DNA of 64,000 bases from Paralithodes platypus (GCA_032716605.1 CM064480.1:40620748-40684747), one strand, 5' to 3'; positions 46,104-57,603 are shown, counted from the first letter of the stretch. Numbers and translations: made by a program. The notes: a model not told the origin generated them from the sequence alone.

Positions 46104-46618
46104 GTAAGAATACACTGAAATATAATCGTGATTAGGCGCGAATGGAGTGGCACCGTGGCTGCGGCCATGTCCTCCAATGTGTATAAACAACAGGCTTTAC
46201 ATATCAAGATCAATATTTGATCCATCATTTCGATATTATTTTGATCTAGTTGAATTTGTAAAAAATTGTGATGACTATTCCTATAATATAATCGCTTACT
46301 TTGGGGTATTATATATAATAACTCCGGTAGGTTATCGGCCTTCTATAGGATTATGACGCTTCTTTTGGACATTCTGAGGATATAGCTAGGTACATTTATA
46401 ATTATGACATCCAAATCGATTATTTATATATCGATATATACAAAAAGTCTTAAAACTGTTTTCAAGCTCCGAAAGTCTGAATCGGGTTGAGTTTCGACCC
46501 CGTGGAAGAGCACGGTTGAGTTGGCTTGATATTGGACACCCTTTTATGGCATTTGGGTGTGAAATACGACACCATTTCCAGTCTATCGGAGATAATGATG
46601 GTAAAGGAAAATGCGGCT
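46104..46618 (+). repeat. Direct repeat R2 (~515 bp)
   Basis: Second copy of R1 (38820-39323), same orientation, with a small insertion (ACGACACC region near 46566) and a few substitutions. Together they flank a 6.8-kb segment with the cold-shock genes. Confidence 0.85.
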
Positions 46619-46800
46619 CTACAGTAAACATCATTTCATATAGGCCGAGGGCATACTGTATGCTAAACTATTCATTACCCTGACCTTGTTCACTTTTACC
46701 ATAGTACAGTATCTCACGATTGCTTAACCAATGGATACACTATTTTGTGATAGCGAAAAACAAAAGGGATACATGTAAAAGGTAGTATTATTACCTGCAA

Positions 46801-48569
46801 CTGTTCTGGAAAGAAGTCAAGAAAGTTAGGGAAGGTAGCAGGGGAAGCAGTAAGGGTGTGAAAGATAAGAATGGGAGAATGCTAGCCGAGAAGCAAGAGA
46901 GAGTCGAAAGATGGAGGGAGTACTTCAGTGAGTTGCTAAATGTAAGGAATGAAGAGCCAGCAAACATAGCTGGATATGATATGGGAGGGAGAAGAAGAGA
47001 AGTAGTGGAGGAGGAGGTGGGGGTCAGGAGGTCAGAAGTGTGGGAAGCCATGAAAAGAGTGAAGTTGGGGAAAGCACCAGGAACAGATGGAGTGTGTGGG
47101 GAAATGTTGAGGTATGGTGGTGAGATAGTGATAGAATGGGTATGGAAAATGTGCAAACTAGCATGGGAGAAGGGGAGTGCACCCGATGACTGGAAGACTG
47201 GCATAATAGTCCCCCTATATAAGGGCAAAGGGGAAAGAGGAGTGTGTGGTAACCACCGAGGAATATGTCTTCTAAGCGAAGTAGGGAAGGTATACAGTAG
47301 GGTAGTGATTGAGAGAGTGAGAGTGAGAACGGAGAAATGGATAGGCGACGAGCAGGGAGGTTTTAGGAAGGGAAGAGGATGTGTAGATCAGATTTTTACC
47401 CTGAATTGTGTTGTGGAGAAATATCTGGAGAAGAAACAAAAGGTGTATGTTGCCTTTATGGACTTGGAGAAGGCCTATGACAGAGTGGATAGAGAAGGTT
47501 TGTGGAAAGTACTTAGAATATACGGAGTAGAGGGCAAGTTGCTGAAAGCAGTGAAGAGCATGTATGAGGGTGCAAAGGCGGCAGTTCGTGTGGAGAGTGA
47601 GCAGAGCGAGTTCTTTGACCTGAATGTTGGTTTGAAACAGGGGTGTGATGTCCCCGTGGTTGTTTACTGTATATATGGATGGAGTCATGAAAGAAATACT
47701 ATCAAGAGCAGTGGATGTTGGTGTATCGCTGAAAAGGGAGGGAATTGAGTGGAAGCTACCTATACTGCTGTTTGCGGATGATACAGTTCTGATGAGTGAT
47801 AATGAATGGGAGTTGCAGGGTCTGGTAAATGAGTTTGGAACAGTGTGCGAAAAACGGAATTTGAGGGTAAATGCGGGGAAGAGCAAGGTTATGGTCTTCG
47901 AAAGGGGTGAAGTCACAGAGTGTGAGGTGAAGCTGAACGGTCAGGCTATGGAGATCGTCAACTCTTTTAAGTATCTGGGCAGTGTGTTGAGTAAAGATGG
48001 ATGAAGAAGTTCGGGAGAGGGTACAACAGGGGAAGAGGTTTGTAGGAACGCTAAAAGCAGTAACAAGAAATAGGGTGGTAAGTATGGAAGTGAAGAAGTC
48101 CTTGCATGACAGTGTGGTAATCCCGACACTGACTTACGGAAGCGAAGCATGGACGTTGGTTGAGAGACTCAGACCAAGAGTGAGAGCAGTGGAAATGAAT
48201 TACTTAAGGAGTGCGTGCGGAGTTACATGGAGGGATAGACAGACTAATGAGGAAGTAAGGAGGAGGTGTGGTGTGGAGGTAGATGTGCTGGAAAGTGTGA
48301 AAAGAAACAACTTGAGATGGTTCGGCCATATGGAATGTATGGAAAGCAAGAGAATGACTAAGAGGGTGTACGAGAGCGAGGTGGAGGGACAGAGAGGGAG
48401 AGGTAGACCAAATGAGAGGTGGAAGGATGTAGTGAGGAAGTACATGAACGAAGGCGGTGCTGGTTGGGGGGAGGGGCGTCGACTGACTGGGGACAGAGGT
48501 GCATGGGGGCGGTTCGTTCGTGGCCACCCCTTCGGGGATCGCGGCGTCAGGCAATAGATAGATAGATAG
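46801..48569 (+). mobile_element. RTE-like LINE, 5'-truncated, with 11-bp target duplication
   Basis: ATTACCTGCAA occurs at 46790-46800 and again at 48570-48580, immediately outside the element. The 3' end is a short (ATAG)n tail (48554-48569) instead of poly(A), as in RTE-type elements. The 5' end starts inside the region between endonuclease and RT, so the copy is truncated. Confidence 0.9.
46858..48557 (+). pseudogene. RTE-like reverse transcriptase in three frames
   Basis: RT motifs in order: GKAPGTDGVCGEML near 47070, DWKTGIIVPLYKGKG near 47190, NHRGICLLS near 47255, GGFRKGRGCVDQI near 47355, FMDLEKAYDRVDRE near 47455, LKQGC near 47635, MSPWLF, FADDTVLMSDNE near 47775 (catalytic) and FKYLGSVLS near 47965. 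The C-terminal domain has NLRWFGHMECM near 48310 and GRGRPNERWKD near 48400. It ends at 48557 just before the tail. Frameshifts are near 47650 (two bases missing before the MSPWLF motif) and 48000. The endonuclease is absent because of truncation. The copy is inactive. Confidence 0.87.
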
Positions 48570-48940
48570 ATTACCTGCAATGTGTACAGTGGGCAGTATG
48601 GGACTAGCAGTGCCAGTCAGCTGATTGTGTTTTCAAATTTCAAACAGGCAGTAGAAAGAAAACGTAATTCTACATTTTCCTTTGTAAAATTTCTGGGATA
48701 CTAATACATGTTATAGCTTACTGAGATAAACAGTTGACTGTATTTAATTAATAAGAAATATATTATTTTAACCCTTATTTAGCGGGTGGTAAGGTATTTT
48801 ACACTGTACCGCTCAGCGGGCATAATCCCGAAATATTCGCTCAATTTCACTCGCCCTAGCGCCGTTACTATGGCTCCAATGCGAACGAAACTATCATTTT
48901 TGGAAAGAGCAACTCTTCGTCTCCCCATATAAGTCTATGA

Positions 48941-49156
48941 ATGGATGTTATGAATGAGTGTGGAGGGTGGAAAGAGGTGAGGAAGAGGAGGTACTTTTTG
49001 GTCTATTTCCCGGGCGCGTTCGGTTGCGTTCGCTTTGGCCTGACTTCGGCCTCTCGCGCGTCTACTATTCCTTCGGTAATCGGTCTTATTTTTATCTTAT
49101 TTCTCCTTATTTCTGTATTCTCTCTCTCTCTCTCTTTCTTTCTCTCTCTCTCACTC

Positions 49157-49190
<34 letters not shown>

Positions 49191-49935
49191 GGCTCGCTCG
49201 CTTTCCCTCTCTCGCGCGCTCTGTCTCTCTCTCTCTTCCTCATCCGTATATGTAATTCTCATTATTATTTTCTCTAATCTCTCTCACTCCTCCTGTCTGT
49301 CTGTCTGTCTCTCTGGCTCGCTCGCTTTCCCTCTCTTGTTATCCCTTTCTCTCTTCCTCATCCGTATAATTATGTATTTCTCATTATTATTTTCTCTAAC
49401 TAATCCCTCTATTTCATTTATTTGCATGTAATATTTCTGTATTATTATATCTTTTTCACTCTTTCTTCAGTTCAGTTTCTGTATTCTCTCTATAGCCTAC
49501 GGTGGGAATGGTATTTCGTATGAGGGATGTGCAGCACAAATATTCAATCTTTCGTTGTTTGGTTGTTTGTATTACCGTAAGAAATTTACTGAACGCCTGC
49601 AAATAATACGCTATAAAATGCTTGCAATCAAACTCTCAAGCAATTTCAAGGTCACATGCAATTATAAATGTAGGCTATAGGTAGACCCAGAGAGGAAGAG
49701 ACAAGAGAGAGAGAGAGTGTCGTGATAATATAAAAATGTTACATATGTATCATATATATGAAAAAATAATATATACGGTAGGCCTACATCTGTTCCCTAC
49801 AATCATATAATGCCAAGCACAAATATTCAATCTTTCATTGTTTGTATTACCGTAAGAAATGTACTGAACGCCTGCAAATAATACGCTATAAAATGCTTGC
49901 AATCTCTCTATTTTCTCTAATCTCTCTCACTCCTG

Positions 49936-49978
<43 letters not shown>

Positions 49979-50160
49979 CTCGCTCGCTTCCCCTCTTCCT
50001 CATCCGTATTATGTATTTCTCATTATTATTTTCTCTAACTAATCCCTCTATTTCATTTATTTGCTTGTAATATTTCTGTATTATTATATCTTTTTCACTC
50101 TTTCTTCAGTTAAATTTCTGCATTCTCTCTCTCTCTCTCTCTCTCTGTTTCGCTTGCTTT
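48941..50160. repeat. (CT)n-rich microsatellite blocks
   Basis: CT/TCTG-rich tracts at about 49120-49240, 49280-49350, 49935-49976 and 50125-50147, separated by a repeated module (ATTATTTTCTCTAA, ATCCCTCTATTTCATTTATT). Long frames through them are Ser/Leu repeats without function. Confidence 0.9.
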
Positions 50161-51790
50161 GCAGGAATTTTGTTTTTGTTTTATATATAATATATAATAA
50201 TTTACTTATCATTACTTACTATATCGTATAAACAATAGTAGGTAGCCAACTTACCATAATACCGATACACCAAACCGATCCGCATGCGGTTTTGTTTATC
50301 ACCTGTTTACTAAAGTGCCACCATTATCGATTTTCTTGGAGCCGACTCGAGCGGGAGGGTTACCAATTGAAGTTAAATCCGCTAGCATATATTGTTAGAT
50401 GTAAGACATGATAAATACCACTAGAAATATGAATTGGCAAAATCCATATAATATCACTTCGAAATTGTTCTGAAATTTCAAAACAAAACCGCTAGTGTAA
50501 GTCATTGCTGCTAGATCGAAGTAAAGGTCTCTAGATCTAGCGGAAGTCGCTATACGTATTGGCAGTACTGCACACTCATTCATTTCATTCATTCATTTTC
50601 TATTGAGCTCGTCCTGGAATCTTTACGACTCTGAATCTTACGATTGCCGACGGTGATACGTTGTTGACATTGTTGTTGATGTTCCAGTGGAGGGATGAAC
50701 AAAATATTGTCCTTGTCCAATAATAGCTATTTCATAGTCCCACAGGACTTATTTTGATATATTTATCAAATTTATTGAACGCCTGAAAATAATACGCTAT
50801 AAAATGCTTGCAATCAAACTTTCAAGCAATTACAAGGTCACATGCAATTATAAAAAGGTATATTGTAGACTACAATCTTCGCCAAGCTTCGTTGTTGCTT
50901 GTATTATCGTGAGAAATGTACCATACACCCTGGTTATCGTGAGAAATTTACCGAACGCCTGCAAATAATACGCTATAAAATGCTTGCAATCAAACTCTCA
51001 AGCAATTTCAATGTCAAATGCAGTATAGGTAGACCCAGAGAGGAAGAGAATGACAGAGAGAGAGGGGAAGTCAAAAACATCTGCTAGGTGTGATTTCCCC
51101 TGAGAGGGAAGAGATTAGTTAGGGGCGTGCCCTGGCCTACATCAGACAAAGAGAGTACAAAGGAGTACAAACAAAGAGAGTGAGACAGAGAGAGAGAGAG
51201 AGAGAGAGAGTCGTGATAATATAAAAATGTTACACATGTATCATATATATGAAAACATAATATATACGGTAGGCCTACATCTGTTCCCCACAATCATATA
51301 ATGCCAAGCACAAATATTCAATCTTTCGTTGTTTGTATTACCGTAAGAAATTTACCGAACGGCCTACAAATAATACGCTATAAAATGCAAAGGAAATTTC
51401 TTGTAGAGTGCAATTTTGAGGACGTAATGTGCTCTGAGAGAGAGCGGAGCGGTGATTAGGAGCATAAATTACCTCAAGACCGCTCGCCACACAGGGAATT
51501 ATATAAGGAAATTACCGTATTTTAGGGTTTTTTCACTCGTGTTTTACGATCGTTGAAAGACAACCAGTGATCGTAAAAGGATGGTTCGGGTGTCATTGGA
51601 AAGCTCAATTTACGCACTTTCAGGATACATACTTGTATTACGCTCTGGGTCTTGTTTATGCATGAAAAAGAGCACGGAAGAACCCCATTTAGGGTAAAAA
51701 AAAAAACCCGCTGGGCGGCACAGTGAAATATACTCCACCAGCCGCTCGTAAGGTGATAAAATGCTTGCAATCACATTTTCAAGCAATTAT
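49550..51790. repeat. Repeated ~45-180 bp module inside the piggyBac element
   Basis: The word AATAATACGCTATAAAATGC recurs at about 49600, 49876, 50787, 50964 and 51368. AATGCTTGCAATCA follows in most, and a shorter form is near 51760. Longer flanks repeat too (GATAATATAAAAATGTTACA near 49724 and 51215, and CCAAGCACAAATATTCAATC near 49813 and 51304). The copies are separated by CT or GA tracts, suggesting a duplicated block. Confidence 0.8.
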
Positions 51791-51810
51791 AAAATATAAA
51801 TTGTACTTAC

Positions 51811-52138
51811 CAACACCCACACCAGTATGTTCTTCGTCAGGAACGTCTCCAATTTGCTCAAGGGTCTGTCCAATATCAACCACAACATCCACCCCACGCA
51901 AATTATGCTTGGGGTGAAAGCCTATGATCGGGTTATTTTCGTCTTCCGAGTCATCCACACTACCAAAACTCTCACCCAGACCTTCGACGGTTTCATCCAA
52001 CAGCTTATTAGAAAGTTCTGAAGAGTTCAGCATGATATCTAGTTCCTGGGTGGTAAGCCGGGCGTGGTTAGTAGGGTGGCGCGACGCACTAGGGATGGCG
52101 GCCACCGAATCGAACACGGGCAAATCTTGACCTTCCAT
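51811..52138 (-). CDS. First exon of a piggyBac-like transposase
   Basis: The Met at 52138 opens an acidic N-terminal region: ARLTTQELDIMLNSSE, then GSVDDSEDENNPI. It resembles the acidic leader of piggyBac transposases. At 51811/51810 the exon meets a strong donor (TTG then GTAAGT on the minus strand). The catalytic DDD domain and C-terminal Cys-rich finger are not in the element, so this is a remnant. It lies about 200 bp from the right inverted repeat, where a piggyBac gene would start. Family call rests mainly on the terminal repeats. Confidence 0.6.
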
Positions 52139-52340
52139 TATGGCTGCTTGAGGGTCACTTAGTCACGGTCGCGCAGTGGGGATGTGTGGGTGGGCCCTTG
52201 TAGTACACCGCCTGACCACCAAGTTTCGCTTTCCACCTAAATTAGGGCGGGAATACGCCCACGGACTTAAGTCCGACCCCGCCATTTAGTCCAATTTTTT
52301 CGTATCGGACTTAAGTCCGACCCCGCTAAATAAGGGTTAA

Positions 52341-52793
52341 AATATCTTACAATGCCTCATATTTGGAAAAAGCCAAAAAAAAAAGCCAACTTTGAAGAAA
52401 AAGACAACCCCAATTTTTTTTTAAGCCAACCACTTTTTAAAAAGCCAAATTTGAGGAAGTTGGCTTTAAAAAGGCCAATCTGGCAACCCAGGCTGTGGCC
52501 CTTGATTTTCTGTAAATTCACCCTCAAAATTTCTTGATTCAGAAAATTTTCTGTAGATCCAAATTTTACTTATATTGTATCTTGAAAAGGCTATACAAGG
52601 GTATAATACACCTCAAATAACGGAAACATAGGCCTATATATGAGAGAAACGTGTATGTAGTTTTCTTTTCAAAACATCCGTAAAAGAAAATTTTGCTTAG
52701 GGTTTAAAGTGTAATTTAGTTGGTAAGGAAGATATGCCTAATATATAGCCTAATTTTCTATCCCCTATTGAGATGATTATACCATATAGTAGC
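52341..52793. other. AT-rich spacer
   Basis: Non-coding. Contains words AAAGCCAA and TTGGCTTT in inverted positions (52362-52470) and TTTTCTGTAGAT, also found near 56805-56880. A short AT-rich repeat may be shared between the two sites. Confidence 0.35.
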
Positions 52794-55700
52794 TGTTATG
52801 CCCTGTTTTTCTACAGGATTAACTTGGGTAATGTGAGTTCTAACTGACTGGGTATAGAAGGCTGTATGCACAAAACAAGGTATGAGGAATAGAGAACACA
52901 AAATAAACACACGGTAACAAGACACACGATCACGTTTATTGGTTTTAAACACTTCTGTAGTTTTCTTGATGATGATTAATAGGAAGCATAAAAAGGTATG
53001 AACACTCGTACAAGACAAATTATAGAATTGAACAACTAGCATTAAGTGGATCTGGATGGAGCCTAGTCTCCCACTTCCAACGTTCAGGTATTAATCTTCT
53101 GATCACTGGCTTTGTTCGCAAGTTTATATACTGGAGACCATCAATGTTACTTATAGATTCATATTCACTGGTAGCTCTGGTGCACAAGTAGTAGTTCACA
53201 GACTAGATTAGACACGCATATTTTAGAGCACAGGAATTCTAGTAACCTCAGGGGGTACTGATCTAAGTTTTATATTCTTATAGCAGAAACACGTAGAACG
53301 CAAATCAGTGGGCGAACATTAGATATCACTAGGGTTTCACTTCTATGTAATAATATCTGGATATATGGGTAATTACGAGAGTTAATATCGCCTGTTAATT
53401 AATAAACACTGATACGCTTAGCACTTCCTAATGGAATGGTTATATATGAATTATACTGGGGCAAAGATATAGCCACTTCATAGAAATATTAATAAGTGAG
53501 TCTCTAAATAGCACTGTAACACTGTAGTACTGATAGAGTGAATCTTGGGTAGTATTTGATTGGTCTGGTCCTGGTTATCTTGCGTCCGTGATGTTGGGGG
53601 CTAACGACTGGTTCCGCGGCCGTCCAGGTGGTCCATATGTAGGAAGTTCTCAAGACGGATCTCTTGGCGATCGTTGCTGGCTACACGCTTATATACCCAC
53701 TGGTTTGTGAAGGTTATAAGGTGCACATAGATTTCTTGTACGTGGACAGATGCTTCTATCTCAATCTGCCACGGAGTCTGCCGGCTCTGGAACTCAATTC
53801 TCAGGAACAACACAAGGGCAGAGCTAGAGGTCAACTTAAGGGGCCAGCCACCGGTTGGTGTCTACCTTTCAACTGATTTTACTAGGGGCTGGAGCTCGGT
53901 TTATAGGTTCGGTTTTGGACCCTGTAGGCCATAGGGATCTCGAGTTTTGATGGACTTATTTGAGCTCTCAATTGATACGGGAACTAGGTAAGGTGGTGAT
54001 TACTGTTGTGGCACATGGCTGTATGGAGCCTTCATAATGTGATATAACTGAGCCTTAGTAAGAGGTACTATTTTGGCTATACTGGAAGTATTTAGGGGAG
54101 AGAGACTGGATCTACTTTGCGAAGAGGTTTGGGACAGCTGTGATAGGAGCGTCTCTCTTAGATTGTTCAGTCTTCATTCTATGGTATAGCTGAGGTGCTA
54201 ATTTGGTTATCGGAGTATGCAAGAAAGGTTAATGGGTTATTGTGGGTTAATAGAGGTTAGTAAAGGTGTTAGTCATACATGGTTAGTTCATTGATAGGAA
54301 GAATTCCTGCGCTACCTGGCAATGACCCGGAAGCCAAAACAGGGGTCAGGTATACCTCCGCAGGGGTAGGGGTCTCCCTCCTCGGGTGGGTGAGAGGGGT
54401 AGGTGCGCGTCCTCTCTCTGTGATGGTCGTCCGGGCGGCTGTGGCTGGGGGCTTGCCATATTACAAGTGTTTGTAATAACCCTCTGTTTATGAGACAGAT
54501 GTGGGTGTTCGTAATACCGAAACCGAAGGTGCCTTGACCAGCTGGTTTAATTGGTTGGGTTGTTAATTGCATGGTTTGTTGGATGTGGTGGAGACTGGGT
54601 TGCTAACTCTGCCACATTTATCTGGAAGTATGGCAATAGAAGTTAGTCACTGGCGAGGCGGCTAGCCTCGCACTGACGATCATTTGGTACAGGGTTGTGA
54701 AGGGGTTGTGAGGGAATAGATGGCATGCAAAGGGTTAGTAAAGTTCTAATGGTGTTCCTTCCTACTGGGGGAAGGTAGGCTGGATAGGAGTATATATAGA
54801 AAAGGTTTTAGAATGTTAGTAACGGAAAAGTTAAGGATATTCAGGGGGTATGGTGGAGAGGCTAGGTTAGGAGGGAGTGGAGGAGCGTGGGGGTTAACGA
54901 GAGGGAGAGGGTTAAGGGGGGCTACGTGGAAGTTTGACCCTAAGGTCTCTGGGCATAGGGGTGGCATTAGGCTACAGTTGGTATCTTAGACTGGGGGTTA
55001 CCGACAGGGAAGGTAGGGTAATTAGACGCTACCGGGGGATGAGCAATAGGTGGTGGTATATGAGTCTGGAAATTATAGAATCATGTGGACTGTGGGGAAG
55101 ATGAGGTTAGCTGTAGGTGTGTGCTTGACGGTGGATAAAAGTAGAGAAAAACATAGTGTACTATTACTCGTCAATACGAGGGGTTATGGACACTTAGTCG
55201 ACCCGATTTCTTGCTGATCTAGTTGTCCCTGGGAACTGCGTTTTCTATGAAATATATACCAAAGAAAGCGGCAGTTCGTAGGGGTAGCTTCGTTATTGTT
55301 TTGTGGTAGATATGCGTCGAGACAATGGTAAAAGAGGGTTATCTATACAATGGTGTACCCGTGGGTATCATAGTTTCTTATCAATTATGACATGGGGGTT
55401 AACATATTACTTCTCGGATGGAAGAACATACATAGATTTATGGGGGCGGTTGGTCTTCAGAAACTTAGTCTGGCAAGACAAGGTATTTTAGGGGGTTAAC
55501 ATATTACTTCTCGGATGGAAGAACATACTTAGATTTATGGGGGCGGTTGGTTTTCAGAATCTTAGTCTGGCAAGACAGGGGGTTAACATATTACTTCTTG
55601 GATGGAAAAACATACATAGATTTAGGCCTGTCTGAACTGGTTGGCATAGGCTCAACCTAGGGACAGGGCATGGGTGTATTACATTAAGGTGTATTCATGT

Positions 55701-55966
55701 TCATCATCATGTAGGTAGAGTTGTAGGACACGAGGGGTAGTGTATACGCGAGGTGGGGGAAGGGTCAGTGGTTAGAAGTGATAGGCAGGTGTGGTTTGGA
55801 GCTGCTTAGTCCTGCGGCCTTCGGCCTGTCTTAACTGGTTGGCTTGGTCACCTGGTCCTTTCGTTCTGTGGGCCTTTCCTTCGGGTGTTTCTGTTCCCGT
55901 TTCCTGGTGGTGCTCGCTCGTGGCTTCCGTGGTGGGCTTCTCGTTCTGGGGCATTTTAGTAGCCTA
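52794..55966 (-). repeat. Inverted copy E of the Gypsy 3' end (third-ORF tail plus terminal region)
   Basis: Read on the minus strand it starts with the last ~60 codons of the third ORF (55960-55772) and continues through the U3-like tandem repeats. It ends at the complement of TGTTATGCCCTG at 52794. Order and sequence match copy A nearly throughout, without the nested solo LTR. The rest of the element is absent upstream of 55966. One diagnostic difference is CAG instead of the TAG stop at 25189. Confidence 0.8.
55772..55960 (-). pseudogene. C-terminal tail of the Gypsy third ORF (copy E)
   Basis: About 60 codons, Lys/Glu/Thr-rich (EATSEHHQETGTETPEGKAH), ending at TGA/TAG 55774-55772. They align with 25183-25270 in copy A through EATSEHH and TPE.KAHRT and then diverge in length. 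The upstream part of the ORF is missing, so this is a fragment. Confidence 0.55.
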
Positions 55967-56465
55967 CAGACTCAGCAGCTGGCTACATTAAAGTTGGGCT
56001 AAAATAACATTGATTATACTGCTAATTAAGTATAATATATTGCATACATTAAAGCCTACATTTTGAAGTAAAAAATAAACTTGGGCGTAATGGCTTCATA
56101 TTTGAGGCAGAGATCGAGTTGTTCCTATTCTAACTTTCCTTCAATTACATAATGTAGGCCTATGTAGAAAATGAGCAGCCAGTGAGTCTTTATATATAGT
56201 CTTGTTCAATAGCTAATAGTAGGCCTACCAATACAAATAGCCTACCTGAACAATATCAATGCAGAGCAGTGGAGCTACTTAATTGTAGGCCTACATGATG
56301 CAGCCATGATGCCCGTGAATGATACGTGAACGGTGATGGACCCATATGCTAGACCGTGTACGGGAGGGGAGGGGACTCAGAGGGTGGAGGTAGGGGGGAG
56401 GGGTTGGTCGAGTGAAAGCTGCCTAATGCCTCCCAAATATTTACCATGGTGGAACTTTGCAGGAG
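55967..56465. other. AT-rich spacer with GTAGGCCTAC palindromes
   Basis: No gene. Three TAGGCCTA palindromes occur within 135 bp (56155-56290). Confidence 0.5.
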
Positions 56466-56469
56466 GGGG

Positions 56470-56672
56470 TAACCAGTAGCGACATTGGTAGAGCGCTCGG
56501 TTTCTAACCGGGAGGATCGAGTTCGATTCTCGGCTGGTGGAGATAGTTGGGCAATCTCTTCACACCCCTTGCCTCTGTTCTGATCGCCTAACAGTAAAAT
56601 AGGTCTATGCCAGGGTAAATAGGTTCCTCGTGACCTCATCCCTTAACCACTAAAAAAAAAAAAAAAAAAAAT
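56470..56672 (+). mobile_element. tRNA-Arg-derived SINE with poly(A) tail
   Basis: The head folds as a tRNA: anticodon stem CTCGG/CCGGG around TTTCTAA (TCT, Arg), T arm TCGAGTTCGATTCTCGG with a B box, and acceptor CCAG/CTGG. A body of about 110 bp follows (CTCTTCACACCCCTTGCC) and it ends in about 20 A. The poly(A) and the extra body make it a SINE rather than a gene for tRNA. Confidence 0.75.
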
Positions 56673-56929
56673 TGCAGGACAAATATTTGCTGTCAGGATC
56701 CAAACTGAGAAAATATATTTGTTTATCCATAAAATGTGTATATTTTGTTCGATTTTTCACAAAGTTTACAAATATTCTTGATATTTTCTGTGAAAATTCA
56801 AAATATCTGTAGATTTGGCACAATATTCTGTTTTTCTGTATAATCTTACAAAATTCTGTAGAAATACAGACATTTCTGTAGATCTGGCAACACGGCGGGC
56901 ACTAACTTCAATGCTAGGTCAGGGAAGGA

Positions 56930-57393
56930 AGATGGAGGAGATAAGAACGAGAATAAGGGAAGTAGGAAGATAAGAATGAAAAAGAAATATAGAGAAGAAA
57001 GGTACACTGGTAAGATATAGAAGCCAGGGGAGACCGAGAAAAGAGGAGTTTTACGACGGGAGTTGGGAAGCTGAACTGCTATTTAAGGCTAGGGCAGGGG
57101 CATTGGAGACGAATAGAAGAACATGGAGGTGGAATGGGGGAGTGAAAGAGTGCCTGAAGTGCGAGGTCGGAGGAATGAGACATTAGAACATGTAGTGACA
57201 TAGTGCCAGTGGTATGAGGAGGAGAGAAATAGATTGGAAGAAGAGTTTAAACAGTTAGTGGGGGAGAGGGAATGGGAAAAGCAGAAAGAAGAGGAGGATG
57301 ATGAGATGAATTTTGTGTTAGGCTTCGGGACGGAAGAGTGGGAAGACAAGGAATTTACTCTTGGAGGAAGTGGAGGAAAGAATGATCAAGTGT
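56930..57393 (+). pseudogene. C-terminal fragment of a LINE RT with CCHC finger
   Basis: The frame near 57080 reads ELLFKARAGALETNRRTWRW, then ECLKC. A one-base shift later comes NETLEHVVT, a TAG stop, and CQWYEEERNRLEEEF. Together this gives C-x2-C...H...C, the zinc finger seen after RT in several LINE clades. An acidic tail ends at TAA 57393-57395. It is only a decayed 3' fragment, and the clade is not determined. Confidence 0.6.
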
Positions 57394-57394
57394 A

Positions 57395-57601
57395 AACAAG
57401 GCGAGCGGTACGCCCGAACTCTACATTCTTGCCAAATATTCTGCTTAAGCTTTTTTCTTCATTACCGTACTTTACTTCAACTAACCCTTCTATGGCATAC
57501 CAATTTTCTAAACTATATCTACCCCAAATCTAGCTCAAGCTTTCTCTGGAGAAGCCGGTGACGGGTAGAATGTAGAGTTCGGGCGTACCGCCAGCATTGT
57601 T
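57395..57601. mobile_element. TA-flanked MITE, 207 bp
   Basis: The termini are inverted repeats of about 38 bp: AACAAGGCGAGCGGTACGCC at 57395 and the complement of AACAATGCTGGCGGTACGCC at 57601, continuing through CGAACTCTACATTCT. TA lies on both sides (57393-57394 and 57602-57603), as expected for Tc1/mariner-type non-autonomous elements. It sits in the end of the LINE fragment. Confidence 0.75.
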
Positions 57602-57603
57602 TA

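Larger units (their letters stand above)
48772..52336 (-). mobile_element. piggyBac-type DNA transposon, internally rearranged
   Basis: CCCTTATTTAGCGGG at 48772-48786 is the perfect complement of 52322-52336, and both ends are flanked by TTAA (48768-48771, 52337-52340). A CCC-starting inverted repeat inside a TTAA duplication defines piggyBac elements. Subterminal direct repeats CGGACTTAAGTCCGACCCCG lie near the right end (52262-52284 and 52305-52326). Most of the interior is microsatellites and a repeated non-coding module, and only a first transposase exon is seen. Confidence 0.85.

Noticed and set aside
47272..47916. 214-codon minus-strand frame
   Set aside because: It is the antisense of the RTE-like RT ORF, which has all the RT motifs on the plus strand.
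48941..49431. Two long Ser/Leu-rich frames
   Set aside because: They are translated CT microsatellite. Hydrophobic leucine runs look like membrane spans but are composition artefacts.
49550..51790. CRISPR-like spaced repeats
   Set aside because: The repeat spacing is irregular, the spacers are microsatellite, and the genome is eukaryotic.
56470..56545. Possible functional tRNA-Arg(TCT)
   Set aside because: It folds quite well, but a SINE body and poly(A) tail follow and the acceptor and D arms are imperfect.
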